Source: Acytostelium subglobosum LB1 (taxonomy: Eukaryota > Evosea > Eumycetozoa > Acytosteliales > Acytosteliaceae). From it: a stretch of 64,000 bases of DNA. Positions 21,902-31,852 of this stretch are shown one piece after another (position 1 is the first letter of the stretch; each line of letters begins with the position of its first letter). The DNA is taken from contig NW_012236506.1 in assembly GCF_000787575.1 (NCBI RefSeq), forward strand, positions 190,225 through 254,224. The letters run 5' to 3'. The translations under genes and the position numbers were made by a program. A model generated the notes under the pieces. It had not been told where the DNA came from, ran no database searches, and was given only the letters and a program-made list of their open reading frames with translations.

Positions 21902-24539
21902 TTAGTTGAGTGGCCTGACGGTCCATTGATCGGTGGCACGTGATCCGTCAAAGTTGCCACTGCCCTCGGCGGCATAGCAACCCTTTTGAATGATGGAATG
22001 GTTCTTGATGAGGTTGCACACGCCATAGTCAATGTTGCACACCTCGTCAATGTGGAAACAGATGAGCTCGCCGCAGTCGTGGCCAAAGTACTTGTCGCGA
22101 TGTGTCAGATTCCAGGTGACATCGACAGGCACCCATCCAATGTTTTCAATGTACACCTCGGACTTGCAATGTGGCTGCACGCCAGTGTCCGAGTTGTAGT
22201 CGCCGCCACGTCCAATGATTGATCGGGCGGGGATGCCCTGCTTGCGCAGCACCGAGTTGTAGAGCAGCGCCAGACAGCCGCAGTCGCCCTTCTTGATGGT
22301 GATGGTCGTGGTGATGGGCTTCCAGCCGTGCTCGTCGTTGTACTTGAAGTACTCGTTGAAGAAGAGGTTGACCCTGTAGGCGAAGCAGAGGGCCGTCTCG
22401 TCCGATTGCACCACCAAGTTGTTGCTCTGTACAAAGTCCACAAAGATTGGGTCGTCCAGCGTGTAGGTCTCAGACGCACGAGTGTAATAGCTCAGCTCCT
22501 CTTGCTGCAATGGCGTTACGTTGGGGTCCCATTGCTGTGTCTCGACCATGCTCACCTTGTAGAGGTCGGCCTCAATGATGAACTTGGCCTTGATCCTGCC
22601 CTTCTCAGCGTCGGCCATGCCGTCGGTTGGGAGCAGGGCACGATATACGTAATGGTAGTCGGTTGGCACGACCTCGGCATTGGCCAAGAACTTGCCATTG
22701 TAATCGTACACTTCGAGGCCTGAGCTGCGAACGTTCTGGGCCAGTGATGAGGGTGGGGCTGGCATTATAATGCTCCAACGGTTGGCCTTGAGGTTGGGTG
22801 CGCTTGTTCCAAAGTCGTATATGCCCAGTGATGATCGGTTCAATGTCTGCACTAGCTTGAACTTCTTGTGTGATCCATAGAGCTCCTTGTGTTTGGCAAA
22901 GTTTGCCGACAGTGGGCCTGCCTTGTTCGAAGCCATTAATGGTGCCTTGCTAGTCGCTGGGGCGGGGGCAGGTGTTGTTGGGGCAGTTGGTGCCAAACCA
23001 ACCTTGGGCTTGGTGAGCACTGATGGTTGTTGTGGTGGCTTTGCGAGTCCATTGGTTGGAGTGATGCCTACGCCCTTGCTTTGTGTGGGGGCAGGGGCAG
23101 AAGCTGCGGAAACAGGTGGGTTTGACTGTGGAGCAGGTCTTGTGACAATGCCAGGTGTTATGATTGGGGTGGTTGTGGCAGCGCCTGAACGGACTTGCGA
23201 TGGCAAGACTCCGCGGGTCTCTGTTGAAGTATTGGCGGCAGGTTGCTTTGACACTGGTGTGGCGCCAATGAAGCTGGCGCTCTTGGCTGTAGTAGGTGTC
23301 TGTTGTGGCTGTGAAGACTGCTGTGTGAAACTGTTGCTCTTTGATGTTGATTTCAAGCTTACGGGTGCGGGTGCAGCGGCGACTGGTGCAGCGGCACCTG
23401 TGCCCGATGATGAGTGCTTCTCAAGGGCCACTGGCTGTTGTGGTGGCTTGAAGAGTACATCATTATGCACCATCAACTTCTTCTTTGTGAATGGGCCGAT
23501 TGGCTTGTCCAAGTCGACTGGTGGGCCTTGCAGTTGTGGAGGTGCCGGGGTGCTCTCGACCACTGGCTGTGGCGCTGGCACTGCCACAGGCTTTGGTTGT
23601 GATTGCTGTGGTGGAGAGGCCAATGAGTTGGAAGATGGGCTCTTGCTGACACTGATGCTGTTGTTGCTGACACTTGTGTTTCCACTGTAGTCATTGTTGC
23701 CCACGTCTGAGAGATATATTGTGATGGGGTTGGTGTAGGGTGGCGGCTTCTGGAGCAGCTCTGAGCACTCGAGAAGGTTGTTGTGAATGTTGGAGAACAG
23801 CTGTGACATGGACTCCTGGATGTGCATGAGGGGGATGTCAAAGTTGTCGGGCTTGTCCTCAAAGAATTGATGGATCTCGGACATGGTCGACTGGTTCTTT
23901 GTCTGGTAGGCGCCACGCTTCAACTTGTTGTTGGCCTCCTCAGCCGGCAACTTGCTGACATCCTTTGGTGGCTTCTCTCTGAGTGACTTTAACTTTGTAT
24001 CCGAGTTCTCCAAGTCCATCAAATATTGATCACGTGCACTTATCGAATCCTTGATTGACTTTACACGTGCCACCATCCTTGATATCGTTTCATAATTACT
24101 CTGTTGACTATCCTGTTGATTGTGATTGTGATTGGACAAAGTGTTAGGGTGAGGGTTTGGCTTGGTTGGGATCAGAGGTTACACTTACATTCCATGCGTT
24201 GAAGGAGTTCTCAATCAATTTAGATGACTCTACACAGTTCAACGCCAGTGGATGGTCGTTGTTAAAGTACTTGACGATGGTCTTGCTGACACAATCGGGA
24301 TGGATGAATGTTTCTGGAGTGATTGGTTTGATTTGAGTGAGTGACCATCATAGTGATTGATTGATTGAATGAGTACACATACTTCTAAGATTCTTAACTC
24401 TCTTCTTTAGTGATGCATCGATGGCTATGATGTACTCTCCGACCAACTTGAACTCTTTACGACTGCCCTCAAAATTGGAGTCGGACTTTGATGGTCCACC
24501 AGCCACAACATTCTTAATCTTTTGAATGAATCCTGCCAT
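21902..24539 (-). CDS. BAR-domain protein with a C-terminal transglutaminase-like domain
   Basis: Exons 24539-24383, 24313-24189 and 24112-21902 encode about 830 residues. The N-terminus (MAGFIQKIKNVVAGGPSKSD, about residues 1-225) looks like a BAR membrane-curvature domain and is paralogous to the protein encoded at 36458-37986. Residues about 250-520 are low-complexity Pro/Ala/Thr/Gln. The C-terminal part (about 530-830) ends in a transglutaminase-like papain-fold domain: KKGDCGCLALLYNSVLRKQG (catalytic Cys), GIPARSIIGRGG, then HCKSEVYIENIGWVPVDVTW giving the His and Asp positions. All three triad positions look present. A BAR plus TGc fusion would couple membrane curvature to a cysteine-transferase or protease-like activity; substrates are unknown. 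Confidence 0.75.
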
Positions 24540-24984
24540 GTTTAGTAATATAAATAATAATAATATTAATAAGTATATTATAAGTAACAAACAGAGTTCA
24601 ATTTGTGATTGATTGGTTGTGATGAATTGCTAATAATGAGGGAGATTCCAACAACACATTTGGCAAGTTATCGACGTTACAATAAATCCACAGGCAATCA
24701 TGACTTTCACTGAATTCCAAGCGCAAATCAGTATCAAAGTCCCACACATTCAGGTCCTAAAAAATCACAAAACATCGTTGTTTTGACCAAAAAAAGATCA
24801 AAACAACATAATGACCATACCAGGATAGTGATTAAATTTGATTGTCCGTTATTATTACAGAGTTGGAGGCGTACAAAGTGTGGTTAGGTTATCCATCTAT
24901 CTATCTATTCTCGCGCGACAAGGAAACATTATGGTGGCGAATGATGGAAGTCGGATTGATGGTGGATAGTTGGATGGAAGACCT
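24540..24984. other. Intergenic region containing a perfect hairpin
   Basis: This 445-bp spacer lies between two minus-strand genes. It has an inverted repeat at 24777-24807 (listed separately), and no gene could be supported. A 28-codon plus-strand frame starting at about 24700 is too short to credit. Confidence 0.35.
24777..24807. other. 10-bp perfect inverted repeat with an 11-nt A-rich loop
   Basis: GTTGTTTTGA is followed by CCAAAAAAAGA and then TCAAAACAAC, the exact reverse complement of the first arm. It lies about 180 bp downstream of the TMEM53-like stop codon and about 240 bp upstream of the BAR-transglutaminase-like start. It could be a 3'-end or transcript-structure signal. Confidence 0.6.
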
Positions 24985-25963
24985 TTATGCTCTTGATGAC
25001 GTTGTTGTTGTTGATTGTTTGTTGACATTCTTGATAAATGATTGTAGACTTGAGATGTACTCTTGTGGATGATGACGAAGATGTCCTACGTGAGCGGACT
25101 TCTCAAAGCAAGTGACCTGAAGCAAATCACTCTTTGTAGCAAATGTCTTATTCTTCAATGCCTCCAACAATATATCAACTTGATCAGATGTAACTACATC
25201 ATCATCCTTACTATATATAATCAAATGACTCCATTGATTCTATAAGTTATGTTAGTATATTTGATTGATTGATTGATTGCTTGAGTGAGCCAGCCGCTAA
25301 CATACCTTGGGATTGGAGAGATTTGACTTGTATTGATCAAAGAAGTTCCTGGCAAAGAGCATCAAGAGAGGGAATACAAAGATATAGAGGATAAGGTATA
25401 CAATGAGTCCACCAGCTGCACGACCTGCACGCATAGCAGCACGGATACTCAATGATGGCAAACTATCCAACACACTTCCCTTGATGTATTGATGAAGATG
25501 TTTGAATTCCTGGAATGATCAAAGATCAGATTAGTGATCAAATGATTGATTGATTGATTGAATGAAGGATACTTACAGGATTGTTATATATCTGTTCCAA
25601 GATCTCAGAGTAGTAGAAGCCACCACCATTGGAGAAACAGTGGAAGATGATACCTTGACAGGAGGGATGATCTTTGATGTACTTCTTGATCTGTGCCAAC
25701 ATGATCTGGATGTTCTTGGTACGCATTGGAATGATATAGACCTCTGCAATGCCAGTGCAATATTGCATTGCGTTAAAACCTTGTGATGTCCACTTCTCCG
25801 TGTACTTGTAGAGATAGGGTGCTTGTGAGCCCATCCAGCCCAGCATCACCACCAGAGGCCTTGACTCTTCTGAAAGGTCACTACCATTCTTTGTCAACTG
25901 TGGTACTGGAGTACCAACAGTTGCCAGGTAATTCTTAAATATCTCAATTGGTGCAGGTGACAT
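24985..25963 (-). CDS. TMEM53/DUF829-type alpha/beta hydrolase-like protein
   Basis: Exons 25963-25577, 25509-25306 and 25239-24985 encode 281 residues, the family's usual size. The core shows RPLVVMLGWMGSQAPYLYKY (oxyanion-side strand and turn), YTGIAEVYIIP-like strand region, and IIFHCFSNGGGFYY, where the usual nucleophile elbow G-x-S-x-G reads C-F-S-N-G-G. The C-terminal part has the YSKDDDVV acid region and SAHVGHLRHHP with the candidate catalytic His. A hydrophobic helix sits in exon 2 (LIVYLILYIFVFPLLMLF), as in TMEM53, a nuclear-envelope protein in animals. Enzymatic activity is unproven for the family. Confidence 0.85.
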
Positions 25964-26466
25964 CGTTTATTAATAATATAAATAATATAAGTTACTAAGT
26001 TATTACAACTATAAAGTTAGTTATTTATAAATAAATATATAGATTGAGTTTGAATTGTTGATTAATAAGCAACAACAACAGTACTAGTGAGTTAAGGTAA
26101 TATTGGAATGAAATCAATAGATTGATCAATCTCATTTTCAATCTCAAAGAACGTTCGTCGGTGACATGTAATCCTAATTAGGATACGAGTGTTTCCTTTC
26201 GACGGGACTGGAGTCTCGTTTCCCAACTTGTCGACATCCTTGACCTTTTTTTGTTTTTTGAAACAGTGGGTTGGAATGTGTTGTGTTGGATGCCATCAGC
26301 TTGTTGTCATTATTATGAGTCACTATTCAGAGTCGACTTGTGGGTGCCCTTTCAAACTTGATCATTGGCAGTAATGTCCCTATGATGTAATTACATTGAA
26401 TTTGAAGTAGCATCATAATAGTCATCATCATAATAGCTAGCCCCACTACACACATACACAATATCA
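25964..26466. promoter_or_regulatory. Divergent promoter region with a 14-bp palindrome
   Basis: This 500-bp region lies between the TMEM53-like and NME6-like start codons. ATCCTAATTAGGAT at 26171-26184 is a perfect palindrome with a homeodomain-like TAATTA core. A T-rich run sits at about 26244-26258. Binding proteins are unknown. Confidence 0.35.
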
Positions 26467-27045
26467 ATGGCATCAAGATATACATTGGCTATAATTAAGC
26501 CAGATGTACTTGTTAAGCAACCACATAATATAGGCACGATCTTGAAGCGCATTGAATCAAAGTACAACATTGTTCAAAGAAAGCAACTTGAACTATCATT
26601 GTCGGATGCTGAGAGATTCTATAATGGTAATTGAGATATCTTATCATCATCAGGGACACTCACTCATTCATTCATTCATTCAACTATTCGCTCAGATCAC
26701 AGAGGCAAGTTCTTCTTTGAACGTTTGGTTGGTTTCATGACTAGTGGACCAATAATACCATTGGTATTGTCTGAGAAGAATACTGAGGTTGATTCAATCA
26801 AGAGTTGGAGAGAATTCATTGGTCCTACACATGCTGAGAAGTATGTTTGATTGATTGATTGATTGGTTTGATGTTTGATTGTTCATGGCTAACTCGAGAC
26901 AACAACACTATATAGTGCTCGTAAGGTACAATGTCTAAGAGGTGAGTTTGGTACATCAGACACATGGAATGGATTCCATGGATCAGGTTCCCCAGATGAA
27001 GCCATCAAAGAGATATCATTCTTCTTTCCAGAGTTCAAGAACTAA
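26467..27045 (+). CDS. Nucleoside diphosphate kinase, NME6-like
   Basis: Exons 26467-26626, 26696-26840 and 26916-27045 encode 144 residues. NDKs move gamma-phosphate between NTP and NDP through a phospho-His. The fold signatures are the N-terminal YTLAIIKPDVL, then FMTSGPIIPLVL, then WREFIGPTHAENARK, LRGEFGTSDTWNGFHGSGSP with the catalytic His, and EISFFFPEF at the end. The FMTSGP, FIGPT and FFPEF wording is that of NME6 rather than the cytosolic NME1/2 type. The family Ser-Asp after the active-site His-Gly reads Ser-Gly here, a small change next to the active site. Animal NME6 is mitochondrial; no clear presequence is seen. Confidence 0.88.
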
Positions 27046-27144
27046 TTAGCTGGATTCATGGATACACCACGCAACACAAACATGAGATACACGATACACG
27101 ATACTGTTGCCAGATAGAGGACAGTTGGAAACAATGCCGCCGAA

Positions 27145-30100
27145 CTATCGAATGGCATAGTGCTTGTTTAAAAAGTCTTCGACGGCCGTACCAGGATTGC
27201 CAACGTTTGGAAGAGTTCGCAGTGATTCCATAAAGTGTAGTATATCGTTGTGGATTCGTCTGCGAGCGGCAACAGAATTCAGTTCCAGTCTCTGGATTGA
27301 TTCCACCAATATGTTGTTGAGCATATAATAAATGTTGGTGAACACCTTGAACATTTGGTCCGGTGGCAACAGGGCATTTAACAACTTGTGCAATGTAGTA
27401 AAGTCCTTGACCAATGATGCTATGGGTGGTGATGGTATTGGCATCGTGTCGTTCTTCAAGTCCAACGTCTATCATTGATTGATTGATTGATTGAGTGAGT
27501 GATCGAGTGATTGAGTGCCATGGATGGGGTGGTGGTACTTACGCTTAGCGCCTTCATCTGGGAGAGTGATCGCTCCTTTAGGATAACCACAAACTTCTCG
27601 AATATCTCACTTCGATGTGATGAATAGTCTTGGATGATCTTGTCGAATCCATTTAGGAGAGGGAATTGATTCTTTGATGGAAGTAGATGTTGTAGTATGG
27701 TCTTGAGATGCGGTATCATTTTGATTTGGAAGCTGAGACATTGTGAAGCCAATCCAAGATGCTTGGAGGTGATGGTTTTGAGCTTCATGGTCTGGCGAGC
27801 ACCGGCACCCAACACCAATTGGTAGGTCATGCCATTGAATGTGTGGAGTAGCTCGACAAACTTTGGTATCGAATCGATGACCAAGGCGGGCAGCAGGTCA
27901 ATGCAGTGCAAGTAGTCATTGATGAACTTGAGCATCATGAGCACAGTGTTTCCAACCTTGAACTTCTCATCGCTGATTGATATGTACTCTTTGACCGAAA
28001 GATTGACATGTTGTTGTGATGATGTTGACGGGTCCTCGAGTGTTACTGGCTGAGGGATCTCATCATGTGCACTGGACTCCATCGGTGGCATGTTTGGAGA
28101 AGTGCATAGCATTGCCCTATGTACCAATTGATTGATAATGCGCTGGAACTCGCCAACCACCTGTGCGGGTATCCATTCCTCATTCTCCATCAACATTGTC
28201 AATGACGCTACCTTGTTCTTGTGTAGTGTATCCAGGAATATCTTTGACTAAATACAACCATCGTGTTAGTGATGTGATTCCTTGTCCATGGCATGCCAAT
28301 GCTACTTACTTGTGTCAATTGGTTGGAGCGCAATGTTGACGCCTTCTTCTTGACGAGGATCTGCTCGGAGAACTTGATGAATGTGTTGATATGTTTGGTA
28401 AGTGTTACAAAGTCGGGCAAGGCTAGTCTTGAGTTGGCATCCGATCTGATCTTGATCAAGTATGACAGTCGCTCTTGCATCGCCTCATTAATCGATGCCA
28501 GTATATTGCTGCAAATGACCTTGATCGTCTCTTGTTTGTTGTGATTGGGCATCACACCTGATCGATGTGTTGGGCTGGTGTTGCCACTGCTACCGTCACC
28601 CTGTCCCTGTTGTTGTTGCTGTTGCAGGTGATCCTCGAACCTGTCCACTTCAGCAATGACCAGATCAATGATATTCTTTGTGATGATCATCTTCTTCTTG
28701 AACTCTGCATTGACCGCTTTGAAGAGGGGCAGTGAGTCGGTGGGCGACAGCTTGATCAGGTGTGCCTTGCACTCGTCCCATGTGAAGTTAACAGGTGTGT
28801 CTGTTGATTGATTGGACGCAATCTTCTTCTCGTGGTCGCGTTCAAACACAATGCTCGACACCACCGTCTTGAATAGACTCTTGACAGAGTCCACTGATGA
28901 CTCGCGGAATGCTTCCAACACCTCTCCAATACGACCTATTCGCAGCAATGTCTCCACGACTGGCAATAATGTCTCGTTAAGGTTCTGTGTGATGTCCAAT
29001 TGTGGTGAACTAATGCCTGGGCTGACCATGGATGTCGATTTTGAGGACGAGGTGGCCGTGGACGCATCCAAGTCCCCATCATCATGTATCGATTGAAGTA
29101 AAAGATCATCATTGAGTGTTATCTTGATAAAGTCCGACTCGAGCATCTTCTCAATGAGCTTGATCATCTCTGCCAGCTGCGGACCTATGTTCTTTAGTGA
29201 GCTGATTGGTGCCAAGCCATCAGCCAGTGATTGTTGAGTCGTATGTATCAGGTCCAAAGCACCGCCATAGTCTCCCTTTGATAGCAACAGTTGTAAAGTT
29301 GGTTGAGCCTGCTTGACATCCTGCGTCATCGATAGTATTGACAATGCTTCAACAGCTCTATTCTTCTGCAAGAACAGTCGACTAATATTCAGACTACTCT
29401 TTACAACCTCATTGTCAACCTTTGATAGTGTCTCCCTAATTATGATTGATCGTTGAATGGATGTGTCAGTGATGGTACAGTCATGTGATCATCAATCAAT
29501 CACTCACATACCTCGCATGTATCAGCTCATGGTATAACCGATTCAATTCGGTCCTGAACTGCTTGAGATCGGACATGGCATTGAAGAATGATTGTGATTG
29601 CTCCCTGACATGACCGACGATGTTCTCTTCGACAATGGCAGAGTAATGTTCCAACTTTTGAAACATAATAGGTGATGGATCACTGTTGGCATAGTCCAAT
29701 ATCTGTTGTTTGCTCAACTGTTTATGAAAGAAGAACTCTGGTATATGATTCAGATCAATGATCTCTGTTCATTCATTCATTGATTGATTGATTGATTGAG
29801 TGTATGTTAGTTATGAGCATGATCATCGTGACATCACTCGACTCGAGTCCACATACCATCTGATGTCTTCTTGTTTGTGGGGATGAGGTCTTGTTGTTCA
29901 TTGTCTTTGAATATCCTGTAGGCCTGTGATACTTTGTTGAGATATGATTGGAAACTCTTCATGTGTATGAATGGTATGGATGAGGAGACGGGAGGCACTA
30001 CTAGTTCATCGGGCTTCCACTCATTCAACGGTGGAGCAGTCGGGTCGAGACAGACCGATGTCAAAGACTGTGCAAAGACGAATGGTTCATCATTGTGGAA

Positions 30101-30337
30101 TAGTTGTACTGATGATGATCTCTTCAATACTCCAACATCAGATGATGAGTGAGGTGATGGTAGTGGTGATGGTGATGTTGATGTTGATGTAGACGATGTT
30201 GATGTTGATGTTGCATTCACATGAAGTGATGACATTGGTAAGCTGTTTGACCTTTGATGTTGTACCTGTTGTTGTTGTAGTTGTTGATGTTGTTGATGTT
30301 GTTGATGGTGTAGTTGATGTTGTTGTGGAGATGCCAT
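27145..30337 (-). CDS. vps54: VPS54, GARP tethering complex subunit
   Basis: Five exons (30337-29857, 29764-29512, 29435-28310, 28247-27543, 27468-27145) encode about 962 residues, the normal VPS54 size. GARP tethers endosome-derived vesicles at the trans-Golgi network. The N-terminal 100 residues are Gln/His/Ser low complexity. The DUF2450/VPS54 N-region shows SYLNKVSQAYRIFKD and FQKLEHYSAIVEENI, then FNAMSDLKQFRTELNRLYHE, the coiled-coil bundle that pairs with other GARP/EARP subunits. Exon 3 is helical, with LLLSKGDYGGALDLI and LVNFTW-like segments. The C-terminal part (residues about 640-860) includes LGLASQCLSFQIKMIPHL, typical of the VPS54 C-terminal helical domain. The gene is convergent with the NME6-like gene. 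Confidence 0.85.
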
Positions 30338-30530
30338 TGTTGTTGAAGTTGAGTGTAGTTATTATTGTTATAACTTGAACATCAATGCATACAATCAAAC
30401 AACTCAATCAATCATTCAATGAACAACAGCTCACAAAGTGGGAGATTTTTAGTCCCATAAATTAAGTAATCTTATTTGTTAATGACTAGGGGTATCTGAA
30501 CAGATACACCAGTCAATTCATTCCAACATA

Positions 30531-30890
30531 ATGGATACAAATAATAATAATAATAATCATGTACAACAACAATCAATTAATTTAAATGGACAATTAATTA
30601 CAAATAGTGAGGAGTTTATTCAATATGTTATGCGTCCCCAACAATGTCATTTCAATTCATTGGCTTTATTATACTTGAATGGTCTGTTGACTAGAGATAC
30701 CTTTCTAGATCATTGTATAAGGATGTATGATCTTGAGAAGGCAACCTCCTACCTTAATAAAATAAGTGATATCCCACCAAAGAATATACCGCCAGTACCT
30801 CCAACCTTAGATGTCAATGCCACCCTTGAAAGAACTGCCTACTTTGAATCAATCAAACATTTATACATTAATTCAATAAGAATATCATAA
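30531..30890 (+). CDS. Unrecognised 119-residue protein
   Basis: A single-exon ORF starts 193 bp from the divergent VPS54 gene. After an Asn/Gln-rich start (MDTNNNNNNHVQQQS) it has a helical core: NSEEFIQYVMRPQQCHFNSL, ALLYLNGLLTRDTFLDHC and DLEKATSYLNKI, then a Pro-rich turn and a final helix. The EEFIQYVMRP ... LALLYLNG pattern is loosely reminiscent of the Mediator subunit MED31, but the match is too weak to name it. The stop codon is 77 bp before the next plus-strand start, so the two could be separate short genes or one transcription unit; I see no splice donor joining them. Confidence 0.5.
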   Translation: MDTNNNNNNHVQQQSINLNGQLITNSEEFIQYVMRPQQCHFNSLALLYLNGLLTRDTFLDHCIRMYDLEKATSYLNKISDIPPKNIPPVPPTLDVNATLERTAYFESIKHLYINSIRIS

Positions 30891-30967
30891 TATAATAGTC
30901 ATCTGCTGTCCATGTCCTTTCATTTCAAGTTTGAACATCAATCAAAGCAAGACAGACACACTGATGA

Positions 30968-31683
30968 ATGAATGAACAAACATCAGATACACATACTACC
31001 TCGGTGACAAGTGTAGCCGACGACATCAACAACAACAACAACAACAATGGTACAATAACAACAACTACAACACCTTTGAAGTATGATGATCGCTATCGTG
31101 ACTTGTTATACTCAAAGTGTTACTTTAAGTTGTTTATCAAGTTGATTGCAAGATTGACAGTGGTCGAGAGTCGTGTACACTCTCGTAATGTACTGTTCAA
31201 GATGTACTCCAAAGTATTGGTTAGCTTGGTAGAGTTGTCAGGTGATGTCGTATGGTTATTCTACAAGATCACGTCGACTGCTTCAGGTGATGCCTCAATG
31301 TATATACAGTTGGTGCTGGACGATGGCACTGGAGCAGTACGATGTCACATTGACACCGACACCTGTCATCGCAGTCGCTTTCAATCATGGATGAACTCGC
31401 CACGCTCCTCCCTCCTCGGCAAATATGTTCGAGTCTGGGGACATCTTGACATCGAGTCCCCAACCAACATCATTGAACTACATGTTAGCAAGTTAGGTAA
31501 CTATCATTCAATCATTCAATCCTGTGACCATGAGGTGACTGACGTCCATTTATCAAACACACAGAGATAGTTGATGACCTACATCAACCGACACTCCTCA
31601 GCCTCCAATGTATAGATGTACATAACAACTTGTACATTCCTTATTCCAACTACCTCAAGTCGTTACCTCCATCATCGCAGTAG
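30968..31683 (+). CDS. STN1-like OB-fold protein
   Basis: Exons 30968-31496 and 31565-31683 encode 215 residues. After an Asn/Thr-rich start comes one OB-fold. The order DRYRDLLYSKCYFKLFIKLI, then VLVSLVELSGDVVWLFYKIT, MYIQLVLDDGTGAVRCHID, GKYVRVWGHLDI and IIELHVSKLEIVDD parallels human STN1 (a YIRDIL-type helix, then the VDVLGTVIGV strand, YGVDDSTGVINC, GDTIRVRGSI and a YYKVDDPVW-like end). STN1 belongs to the CST complex, which helps complete telomere C-strand synthesis. Other RPA2-type OB proteins remain possible. The C-terminal winged helices of STN1 are not present, as in several protists. Confidence 0.55.
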
Positions 31684-31852
31684 TATGTAGTGTAGAATGA
31701 CCTGTCTTGGTCAATGGTTTATTGGACAATAAATAGAATAGCATCGAATGTAATATAGGATGATTGAATGGATAGATATGTTGACTGATTGATGGTTGTT
31801 GGTGGATTGGTGGAATGGTTTGTTGATGATGGAGGAGGCCATGACCTTAAGT

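Noticed and set aside
22887-23690. 267-codon plus-strand frame opposite the BAR-transglutaminase-like gene
   Set aside because: It is the antisense image of a Pro/Ala/Thr-rich linker; no independent signals.
30440-30530. TCCCATAA near 30453 as a dictyostelid upstream sequence element of a small RNA gene
   Set aside because: The eight-base motif alone is weak and no small RNA with a conserved terminus could be recognised downstream.
30531-31683. Joining the 119-residue ORF to the STN1-like gene as one protein
   Set aside because: No GT donor near 30840-30890 joins in phase to an acceptor before 30968; the two frames also have separate low-complexity starts.
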